From positions 55,564 through 84,595 of the forward strand of contig JBNGIQ010009460.1 of NCBI GenBank assembly GCA_049999765.1: a DNA stretch of 29,032 nt. The letters are read 5' to 3'. Positions 20,948 to 29,032 of the stretch are shown piece by piece. Origin of the DNA: Phaeoceros laevis (Eukaryota > Anthocerotophyta > Anthocerotopsida > Notothyladales). The notes under the pieces are model-generated. The model was given only the letters and a program-made list of their open reading frames with translations, searched no databases and had not been told where the DNA came from. The stretch's first letter is position 1. Each line of letters starts with the position of its first letter. A program made the translations under genes and the position numbers.

Positions 20948-21851
20948 CAGGCTGACAGGTTATTTGCTGGATGGCTGCCTCTCTTCTGGCAACTAACGTA
21001 AGACAGGGTGCAAACACCCCTCCCATTGTACATATTATGCTTGTGGGCTGTGAAGACCCCCAGCCAGCACGTTGGATAATTGCTGCAGTGCCTCACATGA
21101 TAGCTATGGATGGAAACTCAGGAGGTAGGGAGAACCCGCAGCTTCTTGTAAGACAACAATTACTTGTCCCTATTCAGCGAGTGCCTTCGTGGCGACTGGC
21201 GAATTGCACCATCACGCAGATGCCGGTGAACGCAGCTCAGGTCAGGACCGAAAGAAAATACCAGTCTTTCAAATGTTTGCGGTTGCTTAAGTCTTCCTGC
21301 CAGGATCCAACCACACGCAACGAAATAACCAGTCGTGGCTGCCGTGAGCTCCACGAACGATAGCAGACGCACTTCACAACCTTGAAGAGAAACTCATTTT
21401 GACACAATGGCAAAAACTGGCGGGAATCCCCTATTTCTGGTGCTCAAATTGCCGCAGTCCTCCTTTCCGATCACCTGTGGGACAGGAGGTCCTGCGACAT
21501 GAGCCTAGTAACCAATGCTCATTGCTCATGTTTGTCTGCGACGGAGTACCTTGTGGGCGCGGCATCAATGACAACCCCGAGAGCAAGGAATATCAGCTGG
21601 TTGCACATTTGGATGGAAGTAGCGATAGCGGCCTAGGTCCTGGAATGGAGTTGCAGGTGTTCGAGTAGACTGTGGTGTTGAGATCAGCCGGGCGAACTAC
21701 ACAGTCTACCTTGAGGAGGCAAGGCATATCTTTTCCAAGATGTGGTGGTCAATGGCCTGTGCATTGTTAAAGCTGGGGAGCAGCTTATCCAGCCAGCTGC
21801 TATGCCTATCTGTGAACCTATGACTCAAGGCAGTCTATAGAGTGTACAACC
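20948..21851. other. intergenic region between CYP23-like and FAN1
   Basis: About 900 bp. Two plus-strand frames (20971-21363 and 21399-21668) have translations without any recognisable domain and no partner exons. I treat them as chance. The FAN1 promoter and 5' leader should lie at the right end. Confidence 0.5.
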
Positions 21852-24800
21852 ATGGCACTCCGAGGTCATGAGAGCTTGATCAGACTGGTAGGCAAAAGGA
21901 GGAGACTCATTGGAACTTCGCATTTCCTCGGTACTTCTGAGGAAGATGACCTGGTACTGCTACTTCGTTCCAAAATTGCTGTTCTTTTCAACATCGTGAA
22001 CGTTCGATATGATAGCTGGTCGGGTGCTGCAATTGAGCAAAATACAAAGTAAATTGACTCTACCACAGCCTTCTCTCAGGTGCAAGTGCTGCCAGCAAGC
22101 GAATCCGTCTCTCATGTCGCCGTGGAAATAGGACAAGACCTATTGCAAGGTAGTAGGAACATTGGCGAGAACAACAATCGCATGGAGTTGGTGCAGTGTC
22201 CTGTTTGTGGCAAGAGCGTTTGCGGATCGGCCATTAACACTCATTTAGGTCTGGCTTTTTAAACCATCGCAAGGATCATATTTTGTTCGGTTATGCTTGC
22301 TCTACCTTGCTTAACTGTGTGGGAACTGCAGATTCTTGTTTGGCTGGGACGAGGAAACGGAAATGTACGCAAGTCACACTTTCCCACTTCGCAACAAAGA
22401 AACGTCAGTCGTCTGAAAGTAGCGCAGACTACAAAACAGGAAAGGTTGTACCTGTTTTTTCACGATCTACAGCAGTGGAGAATGTTCTTGAAAAGCAGGA
22501 AGTCAAAGTCAGCGTCAATACTCAATTTGCAGAATCCTTTGAAGGCGCAAGCTCAACAGCCATGAGTATCTTGGAGTTGAATTCATCCAGGTGCCTTGTG
22601 AAAGAAGCGGATACACTAATACCCTCAGAGATAATCTTTGACAGCAGCTGCCATTGCAGCTGCCACACTGGTTTGCCAAATGAAATGGTAGACGTTTTTC
22701 CTGTACAGTCTGCAGCCACACAGTCTGAACTACATGACCCCCCAGCAGTCAGTTCAAGTACTGGACTTCTTAGCACATGGATCGTTGGACGGAGGTTTAG
22801 ACGAGGGATTAGTGTGGCGAAGGGGATGCAGGTATTGCTCCGCAGGGAGCCACATAATGAGAATGATTCAAATGCAATTGAGGTATCACTCTCTGCTTTC
22901 TGGATATTCAGATCAGCAACGGTTACTGGCTAAATTTGCATTGCAGCTGTGCTTGTTGTTCCCTGCTGTTCGACCTTCATACTAACTGTCTTGTCACGTT
23001 CATTCAGGTTGTGCCTCTGACCTCATCGGGAGGGACAGCTTTGGGTCATATACCCAGGGAACTGGCAACTCATTTAGCCTATCTTCTGGACAATCACCGA
23101 GCCGAGATCCAGGTATTCATTGGGTCTCACCAAATCTCTTGAAAGTTATCCAAGTACATGTCGTCTCCTATACTTCACAGTCTTGGGTGTACTGAAACTG
23201 AAAATGTCCAGGGTTATGTAACAGATGTACCCGAACAAACAAATAAGAACGTGCCAATTAGTGTTCTCTTGAAAAGACCCTTACTTGAAGCAGATGACAA
23301 CGATCCAGAGTTGGAGCAAGATATTCTACAATATTGGCAACAGGCCCAAGGTGTTGCATCCGGGAGTGGCCTTGAACAACCACTGAGCTCACGCAGGAAG
23401 GTGTCCAAGTATCAGCAGAACTTCCTGTTCTTGCTGGACAAAGTGCTGGAACAAGATTCTCATCTGTTCTCGGAGAAGGAGAAGACATTTCTAGGTGCAG
23501 TTCACACCTACAGGAAGGTCTCTAAGGACCTGTGCACTTGCCTCAGGGGCAGAACTAAGATACAGGGGAGCTGACGATTGCTTCCATCTGTGCAGGTTCT
23601 TTTAAAGCATTTTCAGAGGATGCACAGAGGCTGTTTTTGCGACTGTACCAACGGAAAGGTCAGTCATCTGAATACGAAAAATACGATCACCATTCCATCC
23701 AATTCTCACAAAGACTAAGAGCTTCCAGCCCTTAACAGGTCCATGGTTCAGGATATCAAGTAAAGCCTACGTGGATGTCGAAAATGTCAGCCCAGCTGCT
23801 GAAGAACTTGTCGGTAGCCTTCTGCCTTATTGCTCTTTGAACAGACTGAAAGCACATTGACATGAATGCCGAATTGGACGGGCGAGTCCTGACCATGTTC
23901 TTCTGTCAGCAGTCGGTAGATATTTCACAACAGCTGATTCCTCTTGTGAAGAGCAAAGCTTTGATGCTGGCCTCAAGGAGAAACTGGAAGTAATGAATGT
24001 TTCCGAGTTAAAACAGCTTCTATGTTTTGCCCGTTTGAAGGTATGGGCTATACAGTAAACATAATTTCGAAGGCACTTGAATGCGCCTTGGACTTGTTTG
24101 AAATTGCATCTGGGACAGCAGTGTGGATGCATCATGTCATCTCAAACTGAACTTCTTTGTCGTACATGTCCCACAATTGCACAGACAAAGAGCGAGGCTG
24201 CAATGGCCAGACGAGAAGAACTTGTGAAATGGGTAATTGGTGCAGCTGAAGCAAAACAAATATGTACATTAGAAGACAAAAGGTTCGTCTGTTTGCTGCT
24301 ATTAGTTCAGCTGTTGACTTTATAGATTGATTCCCTCTCAAACCATGAACAGAACTAACTACATTTCTGTCAGCAGGGTGGTTGTGTTTTCATCCTCCTT
24401 TGTGTCAGACCATCTTGGGACATGTGTTCGTATTTCTGACACAGCCAGCTTCTTGCTCTGGCGTTTACAGGTGAGCTTTGCAGCTGTAGGTTGTTGCATT
24501 TGATAAATTGGCGAGCGACTACATGTGTAGGCCACCAGAGAACTGGTTGTAAATGCCTCTTCGGGTGGTCAATAGAATGACGGTCTCTGTGACGGCGTGA
24601 TGTAGAGGTTATTCTTCCTCAATGGGGGACAGGAGCTTTCTTCTTTCCTTTTAGTGGATATGGGTGTGCACAAATACCCGGCATACAAGTGCCATCGAAC
24701 ACAGCATGTCTTTCCAAGCATGGATTCCCTGCTCTCCTATGAAAAGGTCTGGATGTCCCTCCGGTGTTTTCTACAGAGTTGGTATCTTTTCTTAGCCAAG

Positions 24801-26428
24801 TGGTCAAGTTCCAGCACTTGTTTTGGCTGGATGTAGCTAATCATAGATTTCAAACCATTCGCAGGCACTAAAAATTGGCCAAGCTATGGACATGGCATTG
24901 GAATCGAATGACATGCAAAATGCACTAAATCTTCTCAACCGAGCTGAGGCGGAATTGCGAGCAGGCACAGATGTCACTCCTGAGCGAAGCCATACATTTC
25001 TTGGTCAATTCTCAGCAGCTTGGGTGTATGCCACAGTTTGTATGTTGGGTGTATCGATTCTTGAACGGGAGCGGAGGTATGGCCCTGTGGCTGCTGCTGT
25101 AGAGTGTGGTTCAGCTGGTTTGGATAGATGATGGTAACATATCTTTTTGGACTTCAGGTACGTAGAGGCAGTAGCCTTGTTGAGGCTTTTGCTGAGCAAA
25201 AGGTGCTGTCCTGGAAGACGAGGTTACTGGACACTGAGGTTGTCAACAGACTTAGAGCACCTAGGTTGCAAGGAGGAAAGCTTGCAGGTTGCTGAGCGTG
25301 GGGTCAATGATCCAAATATTCGTGGGGGTGATTGTATGTCTCTTCAACGGCGTGTTGTCCGCCTGGGAAAGCCCCCTCGACGTTGGAAAAGGCCTTCCTA
25401 CGCTGATTCCCTTGAAAGAAGATGCAGAGAAGTAATCCTCTAGCTTTCTGCATACATGCTTGGAAGATTAGTCAGGGTGAAAACATTTTTCCTGCAACTG
25501 GGCACGCACACACTCTCTCACCCGTTGGTGCTACCATTTCAGGTCCAGATTAGGGGCAGGCCTCTGAAATCAGTGGCTGGCGTGAAGAGCAGATTTTATG
25601 GGTTTGATGGCCAGCAATGCGGAGTAGAAGAACTTGCACTCCAGTTCTACGCTGGAGAGTTGGGCGGGGGATGGGAGGGTGTCCACTCGGAGGGTGGAAT
25701 ATGGATGACTTTCTTTGGAATATTGATGTGGGAAGTGCTTTTTGCTGAAGTTCCTGATGTTTTCCAAACATCCTTTCAGGTACCTGCCTTGTCCTCATTC
25801 AATCCACCAACTATGAACATGCATACTCTGTGAACACAGCTGACATTCTTGTTCTCTGCTTCAGACTGCGCCATTGGATCTGAATACCGAGTCATTCTAC
25901 TCGGCAAGGGAAGCAATCATCAAATCACGCCTCAGTGTGATCTGTTCAGGAGACATAGCTGGTTTGGTTGCAGAATCTTGGAATGCCCACTACGGGACCA
26001 GGTGTACCGGTGTCAATTGGGACCGCCATACGCTGCCAGAGCTGCAGACCATTGCCGAGTGCATAGGCGGGTCTGGCCTGTCAGCCATATGCAAGCTCCT
26101 GGCAGAAGATCACAAAGGCTTCACTGGAGGAATGCCTGACCTTCTCCTCTGGCGGAAGCATCCAGGCACCCAAGGAATTGCTTCTGAGGTGCAGGACTGC
26201 TGCCCAGACTGCAGATGCAGCTCGGCAGGTACGTCCAGGAGAGCTCGAGGAGAAGCCAAGCTTGTGGAGGTGAAGGGCCCTCGTGACAGGCTGTCGGAGC
26301 AGCAACGAGCGTGGATTCTAGTGCTGATGGATGCCGGTCTGTCTGTCGAAGTGTGCAAGGTCCTGGAAAATCTGGACGAAGATGTTAAGGTGGTGCGAGA
26401 GACAACGTCAAGCATTTCAGTTCTGTGA
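21852..26428 (+). CDS. FAN1: FAN1 structure-specific nuclease (UBZ4, HIRAN, VRR-NUC)
   Basis: Fifteen exons: 21852-21953, 22080-22248, 22332-22882, 23008-23112, 23212-23494, 23596-23658, 23739-23813, 23913-24040, 24185-24282, 24377-24470, 24606-24746, 24865-25076, 25158-25431, 25543-25779, 25865-26428; 1,031 residues with consistent phases. The start is set by the plant FAN1 N-terminus (ESLIRLVGKRRR). A UBZ4 zinc finger (C74, C77, H89, C93) would bind ubiquitinated FANCD2 or PCNA-type partners. A HIRAN domain follows (about 240-333), as in plant FAN1. Next come the DNA-binding and TPR-like parts (KGPWFRIS, LVDMGVHKYP, LQRRVVRLGKPPRRW). The C-terminal VRR-NUC domain has E815, D936 (GGMPD), E979 and K981 (VEVKG), a full PD-(D/E)XK set. 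FAN1 trims 5' flaps and unhooks interstrand crosslinks. There is an unusual insert at about 943-972. Confidence 0.95.
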
Positions 26429-26953
26429 CTTTTTCAAAGGTACTGCTCGTTTCGCGAGGTACAGTGACTTGAGTCCGACGTAGCTCCCTTGGTAGCTCGA
26501 GCCTCGTGCTGATAATTCCCACGTAGTCGCACAAGTTGATTTACGCTCTAATTCCGGCCTTTGCATAACTGTCCCAGTTGCAAATGCCAACCTGGAGAAG
26601 TGTCATTACAGCACCAGGAGACATAGAAGAAAGCGTTGTGGTGTAGACGTAGACAACTGCAGAATAAGGACCAGGATAGTATGCGTAGGTTGTCGGGATA
26701 GACACATGTGTCTAGGCAATTGTTTTGTAAGCTTCTATGGTAGCGAAGGTATTTGTTTACAGAGCCAGAGCCCTTAGGACGTTTACAGAGCCAGAGCCCT
26801 CGTCCAAAGTCGTCCTGACGGAAGGTGATGCTTCATAGTGTGGTTTTTTATTCCTCCAATTGAATATAATGTATATTTTGCAATTACAGCAGCGACATAC
26901 CCTCCCCAGGGATGGCTCGGAGATGCCCTTACTCTATAAATACAGCTGCTACA
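26429..26953. other. FAN1 downstream region
   Basis: About 525 bp between the FAN1 stop and the transposon. It includes a small duplication (26755-26800) and an AT-rich patch near 26865 that may serve in 3' end formation. No gene was recognised. Confidence 0.5.
26755..26800. repeat. 26-bp tandem duplication
   Basis: The sequence GTTTACAGAGCCAGAGCCCT occurs at 26755-26774 and again at 26781-26800, separated by 6 bp. It is an exact 20-bp match in direct orientation. Confidence 0.92.
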
Positions 26954-27165
26954 TACAGTCGACCCTCTTTATTTGTCCCCTTCTTTATTTGTCCCCTCTT
27001 TAAGTGAAATTCCTCTATATTTGTTACCGGGCTGGCTACTCCGCACTAGGGAACACTTGGTAAGTGTTATTTGTTACTCAAGTTCAAAACCCTTGTGTAG
27101 AAATATGCCCCCTCTAAATATTACTATAGGGAATTATAAGGAGAATAACTAGTGGACGGGTATAA

Positions 27166-27239
27166 CTACTAAAATATTGTGAACTTACATTACTTAGGTC
27201 ACCTACTAAAATATTGTGAACTTACATTACTTAGGTCAC
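27166..27239. repeat. 37-bp perfect tandem duplication inside the pogo-like element
   Basis: Two 37-bp copies (27166-27202, 27203-27239) contain CTACTAAAATATTGTG and end CTTAGGTCAC. A further partial copy (ACTTAGGTCAC) follows. They appear identical, so the duplication is probably recent. Confidence 0.92.
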
Positions 27240-27420
27240 GTACTTAGGTCACCGGGCAGTCCAAATGGGAGCCAAAGAGAGCTAAATGCTCGTAGAGGCC
27301 ACCAAAGACATACTCGAGTTGTTGCTTGCCCTAAGGTTGAGAAGTTACATATGCTTGGTTTTTAGCGATAGAGGCCAAGAGAGTTACCATTACTCATTGC
27401 CGAGAGAGTTACCATTACTC

Positions 27421-27720
27421 ATGATCTCATTTGTGCAGCTGCTAAAAGCTTAAAATTGGGACAGATTGCCATTTGATGCTACTAGAAAGGACATGATCTC
27501 ATTTGTGGAGCTGCTAAAAGCTTTTGGGACAGATTGCCATTTGATGCTACTAGATTGCCATTTGATGCTACTAGAAAGGACATGATCTCATTTGTGGAGC
27601 TGCTAAAAGCTTTTGGGACAGATTGCCATTTGATGCTACTAGAAAGGACATGATCTCATTTGTGCAGCTGCTAAAAGCTTTTGGGACAGGTTGCCATTTG
27701 ATGCTACTAGAAAGGACATG
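27421..27720. repeat. four-copy 68-bp repeat inside the pogo-like element
   Basis: ATGATCTCATTTGTG starts at 27421, 27493, 27582 and 27650, and a fifth truncated unit begins at 27716. Most units are 67-72 bp; one is about 20 bp longer because ATTGCCATTTGATGCTACTA is itself duplicated. The unit is not a multiple of three, so amplification broke the transposase frame. Confidence 0.9.
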
Positions 27721-27906
27721 TGCTTCTCTTACGATTGGGTGGAAAAATTCAAGGTGAGACATGGGATTAAAGGATACACCGGGCACGGTGAAGCCGCCTC
27801 TACGGACAACTCGGAGGAAGCACACAATAGCATGGGGTTACTCAATGAAAAGCTGATGATGGGTTTCATGATGATGAGGAGGCAACATAGGCCGCTAGTC
27901 GGCTAA
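27691..27906 (+). pseudogene. transposase fragment with CENP-B-like DNA-binding motif
   Basis: A 71-residue remnant frame. It includes YDWVEKFKVRHGIKG, which matches the second half of the CENP-B/Tigger N-terminal helix-turn-helix, where a Trp precedes an F-x-x-R-H segment. The rest (Glu/Ser-rich, then Met-rich) has no recognisable domain. The upstream half of the DNA-binding domain has been replaced by the 68-bp repeats, and the DDE domain is absent. It is non-functional as a transposase. Confidence 0.72.
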
Positions 27907-28254
27907 TTACTGCATTAATGTGTAATCACTTACTTAAATAATTAAGTAAATTTTAAGCGTCATTATCTCTACTTGTTACACCTCTGTAAGTGTTGTCGAC
28001 TTCCCTACTCCCTAGGGGTAATAAATAAAGAGGGTCGACTGTAGGTGTGCCCTCGTGCAGGCATGTGCAACTGTAAGTGTAGAAGCTCTTGCTCAGGACA
28101 AGCAGGTGCATGCCCAAATCAAGAGCCACGAGTAAGAGGATCTGGCTCTAGATCTAGGTGGCAACTTGATCAGTCATAGGGGATGACTTGTAGATTCTGC
28201 TGGAAGCCAGCGCATGGAAATCTTAAGCTTGTCAATAGTGGCGTTAACACGTTA

Positions 28255-28441
28255 GGGGGACTCAAACATCACCCCGTCGGCCTCGACGCACCCCGTCGAG
28301 CCCGGACGGGGCAACGTGCGAGGTACCCCGTGCGGGGAGTACCCGTCCCGACCCGTCCAGACCAAATTGAGCCCGTCGAGGCAGCGGCCTCTCGATCATT
28401 TTGTCCGGGTTAAAAAACACCCCGTGATGTTTGAGTCCCCC
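28255..28441. mobile_element. 187-bp CG-rich terminal-inverted-repeat element (MITE-like)
   Basis: The left end GGGGGACTCAAACATCAC is matched exactly by its reverse complement at the right end, and TA flanks each side (28253-28254 and 28442-28443). The core is very CG-rich with many CCCGTC and CCCCG motifs. There is no coding capacity worth naming. The symmetric TTA/TAA context means the true target duplication could be TA or 3 bp; this decides between Tc1/mariner-like and PIF/Harbinger-like origin. Confidence 0.78.
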
Positions 28442-28505
28442 TAATAATAGCCTGTTCGAAACCTAAGCTCAGGCTATGACACCACCCCACCCTAGTTCCC
28501 ACTTA

Positions 28506-28731
28506 AAGGAAACCGGCTTGTTAAAAAGCCCGCGCTCGCCCCGGGATTATGAGCGTAATCCCGCTCCTTTATGGAGATTAGCACCGGTAGCACATTACTA
28601 CAACACCGGGTAGCACATTATGGCTGCAAGTCGCGCGATTACGCTGCAAGTCTACGCTGCTAGTTGCAAGTCGCGGGATTACGCTCATAATCCCGGGGCT
28701 CGCGCGGGCTTTATAACTCGCCGATTCCCTT
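28506..28731. mobile_element. 226-bp element with long inverted arms (foldback MITE)
   Basis: The two outer 60-65 bp are imperfect inverted repeats: the left end reads AAGGAAACCGGC and the right end, reversed, AAGGGAATCGGC. The inner arm CCCCGGGATTATGAGCG is exact on both sides, followed by TAATCCCG. TA flanks each end (28504-28505 and 28732-28733). The short loop has repeated pieces (ACCGG(G)TAGCACATTA twice; GCAAGTCGCG(C/G)GATTACGCT twice). It should fold into a stable hairpin. No protein is encoded. Confidence 0.75.
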
Positions 28732-28733
28732 TA

Positions 28734-29032
28734 GGCGGTCGCACCGGGTACCATTACCCGTGCTTAATGTTAGAATAAAGTAGGATTAGCACAAACAGAT
28801 GTAGTATCAACAACAAGAGCTCAATGAGTATAAGTGATGAGCACAGAAGTAGCTCCACATCAAAGATACAAAAAAGAGTATTAAGGACTTTGCTTTAGAG
28901 TACTTATATAAGAGAACACATTCTCAATATAGCAACTCTACCTAATAATAGTACTATCCATCATTACCACTATAGTATATAGTATAATGGTCATAATATA
29001 CTTAGATAATTAGATAATACTATATTCTATCA
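28734..29032. other. AT-rich right edge, no gene recognised
   Basis: About 300 bp to the window end. It is strongly AT-rich with many short TATA, TAGTA and TAATA words and no open frame of note. It may belong to a further repeat that continues beyond the window. Confidence 0.5.

Larger units (their letters stand above)
26956..28041. mobile_element. pogo/Tigger-like DNA transposon, non-autonomous
   Basis: A 1,086-bp element with a 19-bp perfect terminal inverted repeat, CAGTCGACCCTCTTTATTT at the left end and its reverse complement at the right end. It is flanked by TA on both sides (26954-26955 and 28042-28043), the target duplication of the Tc1/mariner/pogo superfamily. CAGT-type ends and a leftover CENP-B-like helix-turn-helix (WVEKFKVRHGIKG) place it in the pogo/Tigger branch. 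There is no DDE catalytic domain, so it cannot move alone. Inside are two sets of tandem repeats. Confidence 0.9.

Noticed and set aside
20971-21668. Two plus-strand frames between CYP23-like and FAN1
   Set aside because: No similarity to any family was recognised, and there are no splice partners. The conserved FAN1 start lies further downstream.
26189-26228. Possible 40-bp intron in the last FAN1 exon
   Set aside because: It is not a multiple of three and would break the VRR-NUC frame before the VEVKG motif. It is also very short for this genome.
28183-28413. 76-codon plus-strand frame over the CG-rich element
   Set aside because: Its Arg/Pro-rich translation comes from CCCGTC repeats inside the inverted-repeat element, not from a gene.

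Overview
The window is nuclear DNA from a streptophyte (a land plant or a close algal relative). The evidence is a DMP/DUF679 membrane protein, a long P-type PPR protein, a plant-type CYP23 cyclophilin, and a FAN1 nuclease that carries a HIRAN domain. Genes are split by many short GT-AG introns, mostly about 65-300 bp. I cannot name the species. All gene models were spliced by eye, using conserved protein motifs and phase-consistent splice sites. There are two assembly gaps, at 818-917 (100 N) and 18391-18400 (10 N).

Layout, left to right: an unrecognised left flank (1-2084) with a plausible TATA box; an intronless DMP gene (2085-2870, +); a CDCA7-type zinc-finger gene (4930-3252, -) with an acidic 21-bp tandem repeat near its 3' end; ERV46/ERGIC3-like (8210-5553, -) and, head-to-head with it across 1,043 bp, ERV41/ERGIC2-like (9254-11637, +); a PPR gene (12083-15329, +; the 3' end is uncertain); an AT-rich repeat zone (15330-17304) with a tandem array interrupted by a small flanked insertion; an intronless ELF1/ELOF1-like gene (17305-17676, +) whose acidic tail lies in another frame; a HIT/HINT nucleotide hydrolase gene with an N-terminal presequence (18476-19644, +); a CYP23-type cyclophilin (20145-20947, +); FAN1 (21852-26428, +, 15 exons); and a transposon-rich right end. 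That end holds a decayed pogo/Tigger-like element (26956-28041) and two short terminal-inverted-repeat elements (28255-28441 and 28506-28731).

Most genes look like unrelated housekeeping neighbours. The exception is the ERV46/ERV41 pair. In yeast and animals these two paralogous membrane proteins form one ER-Golgi cargo-receptor complex. Here they are divergently transcribed from a shared intergenic region that contains a 35-bp tandem duplication. This is the most system-like arrangement in the window. CDCA7 (nucleosome remodelling and DNA methylation) and FAN1 (crosslink repair) are both genome-maintenance genes, but nothing in the layout links them.
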